Source of the DNA: Bacteroidota bacterium
Lineage (GTDB): Bacteria > Bacteroidota > Bacteroidia > Chitinophagales > Chitinophagaceae
Reading direction: 5' to 3'
Length of the DNA stretch: 5,004 nucleotides
Assembly: GCA_028877005.1 (NCBI GenBank)
Contig: JAGWPI010000054.1
Span: 1-5,004 of the forward strand
How positions within the stretch are numbered: position 1 is the first letter of the stretch; each line of letters begins with the position of its first letter. A program made the translations under genes and the position numbers. This document shows, piece after piece, positions 1-5,004 of the stretch. The notes below the pieces were generated by a model, which had not been told where the DNA came from, did not search any database, and was given only the letters and a program-made list of their open reading frames with translations.

Positions 1-239
1 AGGTGAGCAAGTTCATGTAAAAGTGTAATGAGAAATTCAAACTTATTCAAATTTCCATTAATTGTAATTGCATGATTGCGATGTTGAGATGCGTGCCTAT
101 AGTTACCCAATACCGATTTTCGTTCTTTGGTAATAGTTAAATGCACTTTATAATGGTGCAAATAATCAGCAACCGGTTCAAAACAACCGTCGGGCAAAAA
201 TGCAGATAATGCTTGCATTGGATGTTGTGTGACAGGCAT
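1..239 (-). CDS. SprT-like zinc metalloprotease, N-terminal part (3' end outside window)
   Basis: I translated this by hand from the minus strand: 79 complete codons plus two bases, open to the window edge. The protein begins MPVTQHPMQALSAF and ends in LLHELAH, an HExxH zinc motif with His75, Glu76 and His79. The stretch before it (LTITKERKSVLGNYR, then INGNLNKFEFLITLLHE) matches the layout of SprT-like domains, where a short beta segment precedes the metal-binding helix. The family is related to Spartan-type proteases, but the substrate and role in Bacteroidota are not known to me. The third zinc ligand should lie beyond the window and is unseen. The start at 239 lies only two bases after the stop of the upstream membrane-protein gene, which implies co-transcription and probably translational coupling. 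A second ATG eight codons in is a possible alternative start. No signal peptide is seen, so the protein is presumably cytoplasmic. Confidence 0.85.
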   Translation of the reverse strand, partial: MPVTQHPMQALSAFLPDGCFEPVADYLHHYKVHLTITKERKSVLGNYRHASQHRNHAITINGNLNKFEFLITLLHELAH

Positions 240-241
240 AT

Positions 242-646
242 TTAATGCTTATTTCCGTTTATTTTAGCAGCAATAGAAACTTCTAGAAAAGTATAAATTA
301 AATATAGTACCATTCCTACAAAAATAGCATAAACACTTCTGCCGGGCCCGGCTAAAATCAAATACAAAATAGCAGCACCCCCTAACACAAACAGTTTTAT
401 TAAAGTTACCAGCATTACATTAGTTATAGAAGCCATAGGTGTTTTTTTATGTGCAGCTTGCATATGTAACGCAAGGCTTAAAATACTAATTACAAACAAA
501 ATGCAATTAGCAGCAAAAACCACCCATACATCTATGTGATTTGCATTCATTGATTTCCTAAAAAAAATCAACAAACTATTTACCAACACAAATAAAAAAA
601 ATAACGGCAGAATGCTTTTTGAAAATGATGAGGAGTTTTGTTGCAT
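242..646 (-). CDS. Four-helix membrane protein, AtpI-like (putative ATP synthase subunit I family)
   Basis: A 134-residue, very hydrophobic protein with four predicted membrane helices at about residues 12-29, 40-60, 77-98 and 104-122, and a short basic tail (KINGNKH). The last two helices form a hairpin like that of AtpI/subunit I proteins. Helix 3 carries a basic residue (VTLIKLFVLGG, Lys84), and helix 4 ends in LYLIYTFLEV with Glu122. AtpI-type proteins are thought to help assemble the F0 c-ring. The assignment rests on this architecture and on its place one base after the atpZ stop. As I recall, similar hypothetical proteins follow atpZ in other Bacteroidota, but sequence identity within this family is low, so the function is inferred. 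The ATG at 646 immediately follows the atpZ TAA (TAATATG) and no Shine-Dalgarno sequence is visible, so translation may depend on reinitiation. It could instead be an unrelated small membrane protein. Confidence 0.7.
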   Translation of the reverse strand: MQQNSSSFSKSILPLFFLFVLVNSLLIFFRKSMNANHIDVWVVFAANCILFVISILSLALHMQAAHKKTPMASITNVMLVTLIKLFVLGGAAILYLILAGPGRSVYAIFVGMVLYLIYTFLEVSIAAKINGNKH

Positions 647-647
647 A

Positions 648-857
648 TTATTTTTTACTAGTGTCTTTAATAACTTTAATAATTAGGGCAATAATAATCA
701 ATAATGGCAATAACCACACTAAAATGGGAAATGATAATGAAATTTTTGAATCGAGCCACCAACCAACAAAAACAGCAATGCCAATAGCTACAATTAGTTC
801 TCCGGTAAGTGCAGCATACTGTAATAATAATTTTTTATTATCTGGCAATCTACTCAT
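648..857 (-). CDS. atpZ: AtpZ/AtpI family protein (ATP synthase accessory subunit)
   Basis: A 69-residue protein with two membrane helices at about 19-36 and 43-60, a short basic N-terminus and a basic C-terminus (KDTSKK). The family signature is readable in helix 1: LLLQYAALTGELIVAIGI then VFVGWWLD, matching the usual QYAxL...GIGxxxGxWLD pattern. The length is typical of AtpZ. Glu20 sits inside helix 1 and Asp36 at its end. Members of the family are encoded next to F0F1 ATP synthase operons and have been linked to ATP synthase assembly and, in alkaliphilic Bacillus, to divalent cation handling. Its start codon overlaps the stop of the upstream gene as ATGA (854-857), and the AtpI-like gene follows after one base, so all three are probably translated from one message. 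The core atp genes are not in the window. Confidence 0.85.
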   Translation of the reverse strand: MSRLPDNKKLLLQYAALTGELIVAIGIAVFVGWWLDSKISLSFPILVWLLPLLIIIALIIKVIKDTSKK

Positions 858-1252
858 TCTTTCATTAAATCAGGCTTAGGAATGGTTAAAGTAGTTGTAT
901 CTTTTTGAGTAGGCATATTACCGGATAATACTTTTTTTAAACTTTCCAAATATTGATCTTTATATTGAATAGATTTTTCCAACGAATCTGTACGCATTTG
1001 CAATATTTGCAACTCAGTTCGGCTTTCTCTTGAACCATATCCAGGAATATAATATTTTAGCGGCGTAAAAACAATTAGCGCAACTGTTAAACTAACCAAT
1101 AAAACAAATGCAGTACTAAAAACAACATATACACTTAAACGCGATAACTTAAAAGTTACCAATTCCTCATAGGTGTCATCGTTAATTAAAACCAAGCGGT
1201 ACTGGTTTCTAAGTCGTTTAAAAGTATTGGTTTCAAAAGTTTGTTTTGCCAT
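854..1252 (-). CDS. Membrane-anchored coiled-coil protein resembling the N-terminus of Bacteroidota M23 peptidases, no peptidase domain
   Basis: I chose the ATG at 1252 (132 residues, starting MAKQTFETNTFKRL). The frame is open to an ATG at 1300, but those 16 extra residues (MWQNWPSYVP...) do not look like the family, whereas the cytoplasmic segment NQYRLVLINDDTYEELVTFKL does. This segment is followed by one membrane helix (about 41-62), the motif FTPLKYYIPGYG (62-73), a probable coiled coil (about 76-109) and a Pro/Thr-rich tail. The same order occurs at the N-terminus of membrane-bound M23 (LytM-type) peptidases of Bacteroidota, but the HxxxD and HxH zinc motifs are absent and the frame ends well before any catalytic domain could fit. 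The gene ends in an ATGA overlap with atpZ. It may be a non-catalytic scaffold in the envelope; the function is unknown. The family resemblance is from memory, not a search. Confidence 0.7.
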   Translation of the reverse strand: MAKQTFETNTFKRLRNQYRLVLINDDTYEELVTFKLSRLSVYVVFSTAFVLLVSLTVALIVFTPLKYYIPGYGSRESRTELQILQMRTDSLEKSIQYKDQYLESLKKVLSGNMPTQKDTTTLTIPKPDLMKE

Positions 1253-1349
1253 ACCACAAAATAAGGTTAAAGGTACATAAGAAGGCCAGTTTTGCCACAT
1301 TTGTTAAAAAATAACTGTACTTTTAAATGGTTTAGATTTGTGTTGAATT
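1253..1349. promoter_or_regulatory. Divergent intergenic region between the atpZ operon and porW
   Basis: These 97 bp separate the leftward four-gene operon from porW and must hold whatever promoters serve the two. For the rightward gene there is an exact Bacteroidota -7 box (listed separately). For the leftward operon the best candidate is a 7-of-8 match to TAnnTTTG, TACCTTTA on the minus strand at 1268-1275, about 15 bases before the ATG at 1252. I see no properly spaced -33 TTTG element for it. An AT-rich inverted repeat, TTAAAA (1304-1309) and TTTTAA (1321-1326) with an 11-base spacer, lies between them. It could be an operator, but in DNA this AT-rich it could equally be chance. If the upstream ATG at 1300 were used for the leftward gene, the gap would shrink to 49 bp. 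Confidence 0.5.
1333..1340 (+). promoter_or_regulatory. Candidate Bacteroidota -7 promoter box for porW
   Basis: TAGATTTG matches the Bacteroidota consensus TAnnTTTG at every fixed position and ends nine bases before the porW ATG at 1350. No TTTG or TTG is found about 19 bases upstream (the nearest TTTG, at 1300-1303, is some 29 bases away), so only half of the bipartite promoter is present. If it is used, transcription would start within a few bases of the ATG and the mRNA would have almost no leader. Confidence 0.35.
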
Positions 1350-4316
1350 ATGCCTATGATGTTGAAGTATTTTTTGATGTGGTTATTACTGTTCCCTGCC
1401 TTGCTGCTGTTTCAGCCTAAGGTTTGGGCACAACCCAATACTACCATAAATTTAGATAAACAAAAACCCGCACAATACGAAGACAGATTATTACCATCTG
1501 AAAAAACCGGTGAAAAAAAAATAGGATTTGTAAAACGTACTTATCAGGATATGGTAAGTCATTACAACTATTTTTTTAATGCAAATAATAAGCTACAGCA
1601 TATAATTGAAGTAGCCAAACAAATGCATACAGATGATTATAGTAAACTACTGCCATTTTATAATTACAATCTTTCTGTTACTGCTTTAGATAAACGAGAT
1701 ATTGATTCAATCATTTACAAATGCTACGCAGGTATATTATTACATGATTTACGGTCAGATTGGGTAGATGATTTTTATTTGTTACTTGGGAAAGCCTATT
1801 TATTAAGGCAAAATTTTGACTCAGCAGCTATTGTATTTCAATACATTAATTATATTTATGCTCCAAAAGATGATGGTTATGATATACCTATTGGTAGCAA
1901 TGTAAGTAACCAACAAGGTATTTTTACTGTTGCAACCAATGAAAATAGAAATTTTCTAAAAAAAATAACTACAAAACCTACTACTCGCAATGACAGCTTT
2001 ATTTGGCAAATAAGAAACTATATCGAAAGCAACCAATTGGATAAAGCAACCGGTTTAATTGCTATTTTAAAAGCAGACCCTTTTTTTCCTAAAAGGTTAG
2101 AAAAAGATTTGTATTTACAACAAGCCTATTTGTTTTATAAACAAAATAATTATGATAGTGCCGCAAGTTATTTAAGTAAATCTGTTTCAGAAGCAACAAA
2201 TAAACAAGAACAAGCCAGATGGGAGTTCTTAACAGGTCAACTATATCAATTATCACATCATAATAAAGCAGCCATTCAAGCATTTGAAAAATCTATTCAC
2301 CATACAATTGATCCATATTTAGAAGTATATGCAAGATTAAATATTGTTTCCCTTTCAGATACAGGCAGTGCCAAAGCTTCTTTACAAAACAATTTAAAAC
2401 AACTGTATCAGTTAGCTAAGCGCGATAAATATGCTGATTATAGAGATATAATATATTATGCGGCTGCCACCCTCGAAATTAAACAACAACACTATAATGC
2501 CGGTATTAATAATTTAATGAAAAGCATTGCTGTTAGTGTAAACAATCCTGCACAAAAACAAAAAAGTATGCTTTTATTAGCATCAACCGCTTATAATAAC
2601 CGGCAATATCCATTAGCCTCATTATATTATGATAGTATTCAAGTAAACCAAATTGATTCTTCATTGAAAAATGAAGTATCCACCCGAAAAAAGGCTTTAA
2701 AAATTATTGCAGATAATCTTGCATCATTGCATTTTCAAGATAGTTTATTACAGCTAAGCAACTTAAAAGAAGCAGATCGCTTGGCTGCTGTAAAAAAACT
2801 ATATCGAAGACTTAGAAAAGAACAAGGCTTAGCAGATGAAAAAGATGATATTGATTTTGGTAGCACCTCAAATACTGTAAGCCCTACAAACAGTGGCCTA
2901 TTTGGTAATTCTAATACTAACAATGCCAACGATTTTTACTTTGCCAACCCAACAATAAAAACACAAGGCTACAAAGAATTTAAGCAGAAATGGGGCAACA
3001 GACCTAATGTAGATAATTGGCAAAGGCAGTCTGCCATCAACAATAGTCTACAATTAAATAACAATCATGCCACCAACACTTCTAATGCTACTGCAGAAGC
3101 GGCTAAAAGTGCTAGTTCAAATACCTTAACTATAAAAGGTATGTTAGAAAACATACCCCTTACAGAAAAACAAATAGGCGATGCTCACAATACAATTATT
3201 AATGATTTATACACCAATGCGCAAACTTTTCAAAATAATTTAGAAAAATATCCCGACGCTATTGATGCTTATGAAACACTCATGAAACTATATCCTGAAA
3301 ATAAATATGAAGAACCGGTTTTATTTAATTTAATATACTGTTACCAAAAAGTGGGTATGCTTGCAAAAGCAGATTCAGTAAGAAAAAAATTAATGTTCGC
3401 ATTTCCCCAAGGTATTTATGCACAAAAAATAAAAAATCAGGGTAAGCCCACACTAAAAGATAAAGCTACTGCACAATATGAACATATTTATGATTTGTTT
3501 ATTGAAGGAAATTTTAAACAAGCACTAGCAGAAAAAGCAGAAGCAGACAAAATTTTTGGAAAAACCTATTGGAGCCCTCAATTAATGTACATACAAGCAG
3601 TGTATGATGTAAAACAAAAAAATGATAGTATTGCTATTCAAACTTTAGAAAACTTAGTGCAGCAGTTTCCCCAATCACCCATGGTAGAAATGGCCAATAC
3701 CCTTATTAGTGTAGTTAAAAGAAGAAAAGAAATAGAAAATTATTTAACTAACCTGGTTATTGAAAAAAATGAAGATAATGTAGTTGGCAATATTGATCTT
3801 CATCCCGCTACCCTAGTAAATGCACCTCTTAAAAAACCGGTTGACACTATTGCGAAACAAATAATCAAACAATTAGATACAACAGCATTGCTACCTATAA
3901 CCAATCAACGGCCGGTTATTCAGGCTATAAACAATTATGCCTTTAACCCGTCCGATTCACAATATGTTGCAGTAATTTTATATAAAGTTGATCCTGTTTT
4001 TGCAAGTGAAGCAAGAAATGCATTTTACCGATTTAACTTAGAAAAATATTATGCATTAAGATTAAAAGTTACACATGAAAAACTAAACGACTCAACTGCA
4101 CTTGTTTTAATTGGGCCTTTTGCCAATGCCGGTGATGCAGTAAATTATGTAGACAAAACCCGCCCTTTAGCCTCAGGTAGAATTATACCTTGGCTTAAAC
4201 CCGATAAATATACTTTTAGCATGATTAGCCCTACAAACCTGCAACTATTATACACCAAAAAAAATATTGCTGATTATCTTCAGTTTATAAAAAATATATT
4301 ACCCGATAAATTTTAA
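1350..4316 (+). CDS. porW: Type IX secretion system TPR protein PorW/SprE
   Basis: A 988-residue exported TPR protein homologous to PorW of Porphyromonas and SprE of Flavobacterium, which are needed for type IX secretion and gliding and are thought to link the PorK/N ring to the Sov translocon at the outer membrane. Residues 1-27 form a signal peptide with a likely signal peptidase I site (VWA before QPN). There is no Cys before residue 125, so no lipobox, although characterised homologues are lipoproteins. Family landmarks are HYNYFFNANNKL (71-82) and LPFYNY (101-106), TPR-type helices at about 130-165 and 289-430 with YYDS (426-429), DSLLQL (464-469), FYFANP (529-534), WGNRPNVDNW (548-557), a second TPR block (about 605-830) and a C-terminal alpha/beta domain (about 870-985). 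Asn/Ser/Thr-rich linkers occupy 504-527 and 558-592. An in-frame TGA at 1344 prevents upstream extension; ATGs at 1356 and 1359 are alternative starts. The gene is divergent from the atpZ operon and is followed by PBP1A. Confidence 0.9.
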   Translation: MPMMLKYFLMWLLLFPALLLFQPKVWAQPNTTINLDKQKPAQYEDRLLPSEKTGEKKIGFVKRTYQDMVSHYNYFFNANNKLQHIIEVAKQMHTDDYSKLLPFYNYNLSVTALDKRDIDSIIYKCYAGILLHDLRSDWVDDFYLLLGKAYLLRQNFDSAAIVFQYINYIYAPKDDGYDIPIGSNVSNQQGIFTVATNENRNFLKKITTKPTTRNDSFIWQIRNYIESNQLDKATGLIAILKADPFFPKRLEKDLYLQQAYLFYKQNNYDSAASYLSKSVSEATNKQEQARWEFLTGQLYQLSHHNKAAIQAFEKSIHHTIDPYLEVYARLNIVSLSDTGSAKASLQNNLKQLYQLAKRDKYADYRDIIYYAAATLEIKQQHYNAGINNLMKSIAVSVNNPAQKQKSMLLLASTAYNNRQYPLASLYYDSIQVNQIDSSLKNEVSTRKKALKIIADNLASLHFQDSLLQLSNLKEADRLAAVKKLYRRLRKEQGLADEKDDIDFGSTSNTVSPTNSGLFGNSNTNNANDFYFANPTIKTQGYKEFKQKWGNRPNVDNWQRQSAINNSLQLNNNHATNTSNATAEAAKSASSNTLTIKGMLENIPLTEKQIGDAHNTIINDLYTNAQTFQNNLEKYPDAIDAYETLMKLYPENKYEEPVLFNLIYCYQKVGMLAKADSVRKKLMFAFPQGIYAQKIKNQGKPTLKDKATAQYEHIYDLFIEGNFKQALAEKAEADKIFGKTYWSPQLMYIQAVYDVKQKNDSIAIQTLENLVQQFPQSPMVEMANTLISVVKRRKEIENYLTNLVIEKNEDNVVGNIDLHPATLVNAPLKKPVDTIAKQIIKQLDTTALLPITNQRPVIQAINNYAFNPSDSQYVAVILYKVDPVFASEARNAFYRFNLEKYYALRLKVTHEKLNDSTALVLIGPFANAGDAVNYVDKTRPLASGRIIPWLKPDKYTFSMISPTNLQLLYTKKNIADYLQFIKNILPDKF

Positions 4317-4373
4317 CTACTTAGCAGGGTAACATCTGCTGTAGATGCTTAGTTTTACAACCTTAACCATTCC
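4317..4373 (+). other. Short porW-PBP1A spacer with two alternative hairpins
   Basis: The 57-bp gap contains two overlapping potential hairpins: AGCAG (4323-4327) with CTGCT (4336-4340), loop of eight, and CATCT (4333-4337) with AGATG (4343-4347), loop of five. They share bases 4336-4337, so they cannot form together. Neither is followed by a good T-run (only TTTT at 4353-4356), so an intrinsic terminator is doubtful. TAGTTTTA (4350-4357) is a 7-of-8 match to the TAnnTTTG -7 box, 16 bases before the PBP1A ATG, but it lacks a -33 element. PBP1A may be read through from porW, have its own weak promoter, or both. Confidence 0.35.
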
Positions 4374-5004
4374 ATGTTTATGTCGCGTTCAGTAAAAATA
4401 TTTTGGAAAGCCTTTTTTATTGCAGTTGCTGCATTTATTTTATTTCTGTTGCTGTGTAATTGGGGGGTTTTTGGAAAAATGCCTTCTATTGAAGATATTC
4501 AAAATCCATCTGCTTCTTTATCCAGCCAAGTGTATGCGCAGGATGGAACATTAATGGGTAAATATTATTTAGAAGATAGGGTAAATGTAGATTTTAAAGA
4601 TATTAGTCCCAATATTGTTCATGCATTAGTAGCTACGGAAGATCAACGTTTTTATGATCATAGTGGTATTGATTTTATATCGTTATTAAGAGCTATAAAA
4701 GGCTTAGGTCGCGATGGTGGTGCTAGTACCATAACCATGCAAACAGCCAAAAACCTATTTACAGAAAACTGGGGCACCCGCAACTTTTTATTGCGTGCCA
4801 TTCAAAAAGTAAAAGAATCAATTATTGCAGTAAAACTTGAGCGAAATTTTACTAAAGATGAAATCATTAATCTGTACCTAAATACTGTTGCATTTGGCGA
4901 TAATGTTTTTGGCATACGCAATGCAGCTAAAACATTTTTTCAAAAAGAGCCCGATAGAGTAAATGTGAATGAAGCAGCTGTTTTAGTTGGGATGATAAAT
5001 GCAC
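4374..5004 (+). CDS. mrcA: Class A penicillin-binding protein 1A, GT51 domain (3' end outside window)
   Basis: I translated 210 codons from the ATG at 4374, open to the window edge. A short basic N-terminus and one membrane helix (about 13-33) are followed by the peptidoglycan glycosyltransferase (GT51) domain, which polymerises lipid II into glycan strands at the periplasmic face. Motifs seen are ATEDQRFYDHSGID with catalytic Glu89, GGASTITMQTAKNLF (115-129), and KLERNFTKDEIINLYLNTV (154-172), in which Glu156 is the expected second conserved acid. FGDNVFGIRNAAKTFF (174-189) and NEAAVLVGMINA (199-210) follow. Motif 2 has an extra Ala after GG and Met in place of the first Gln of the common QQ; MQ also occurs in other GT51 proteins such as PBP1C, so activity is expected. 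The preceding segment PSASLSSQVYAQDGTLMGKYY is typical of Bacteroidota PBP1A. The transpeptidase domain lies outside the window. A second in-frame ATG at 4380 is an equally plausible start. The symbol follows E. coli usage. Confidence 0.93.
   Translation, partial: MFMSRSVKIFWKAFFIAVAAFILFLLLCNWGVFGKMPSIEDIQNPSASLSSQVYAQDGTLMGKYYLEDRVNVDFKDISPNIVHALVATEDQRFYDHSGIDFISLLRAIKGLGRDGGASTITMQTAKNLFTENWGTRNFLLRAIQKVKESIIAVKLERNFTKDEIINLYLNTVAFGDNVFGIRNAAKTFFQKEPDRVNVNEAAVLVGMINA

Noticed and set aside
619..879. Plus-strand 86-codon open frame
   Set aside because: It lies antisense across atpZ and its gene junctions, and its product has no family resemblance. The minus-strand frames here show clear family motifs and tight operon spacing.
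1253..1300. N-terminal extension of the M23-like protein to the ATG at 1300
   Set aside because: The 16 added residues are not basic or family-like, and the ATG at 1252 gives the usual short cytoplasmic N-terminus. A possible -7 box also lies inside the extension.
1304..1326. TTAAAA/TTTTAA inverted repeat as a defined operator
   Set aside because: A six-base A/T-only stem is expected often by chance in this base composition. It is mentioned only within the intergenic entry.
1513..1521. Run of nine A residues near the start of porW as a possible slippage or programmed frameshift site
   Set aside because: The reading frame continues intact for 900 more codons with family motifs on both sides, and A-runs are common in this AT-rich DNA. 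There is no second overlapping frame.
2089..2283. Minus-strand 64-codon open frame inside porW
   Set aside because: It is antisense to a conserved TPR region of porW with a strong coding signature and has no recognisable motif.
2735..2929. Minus-strand 64-codon open frame inside porW
   Set aside because: It is antisense to the DSLLQL helix and linker of porW and has no recognisable motif.
4713..4757. GT51 motif 2 with Met replacing the first Gln (TITMQT) as a sign of a dead enzyme
   Set aside because: MQ at this place occurs in other active-looking GT51 proteins such as PBP1C, and the catalytic Glu89 and the other motifs are all present.

Overview
The window looks like chromosomal DNA of a low-GC, AT-rich member of the phylum Bacteroidota, most likely Chitinophagaceae or a close relative. 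The evidence is a full-length PorW/SprE-type protein (a type IX secretion component confined to this phylum), a Bacteroidota-style PBP1A, an AtpZ-type small protein, and the absence of recognisable Shine-Dalgarno sequences before the genes. Gene density is high, with only two intergenic gaps longer than a few bases (97 and 57 bp). There are no RNA genes, mobile elements, CRISPR arrays or long repeats.

Left third, minus strand: a tightly packed four-gene operon is transcribed leftward from about 1252. It encodes (i) a single-pass membrane protein that resembles the N-terminal part of Bacteroidota M23 peptidases but has no peptidase domain, (ii) AtpZ, overlapping the first gene by ATGA, (iii) a four-helix membrane protein resembling an ATP-synthase subunit I (AtpI-like), one base later, and (iv) the N-terminal 79 residues of a SprT-like zinc metalloprotease, two bases later, cut by the window edge just after its HELAH motif. 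The AtpZ/AtpI-like pair suggests that the F0F1 ATP synthase genes may lie nearby, but none of the core subunits is in the window.

Centre and right, plus strand: divergently transcribed from the operon is a 988-codon porW/sprE homologue, an exported TPR protein of the type IX secretion system. It carries a signal peptide but no lipobox cysteine. It is followed after 57 bp by the start of a class A penicillin-binding protein (PBP1A). The GT51 glycosyltransferase domain is readable up to the right edge of the window, and the transpeptidase domain would lie outside.

Overall this is core envelope and bioenergetics housekeeping DNA, not an accessory island. I found no convincing undescribed system. 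The points most worth checking are the missing lipobox in PorW, the peptidase-less M23-type protein coupled to atpZ, and the SprT-like gene placed directly after the AtpZ/AtpI-like pair.
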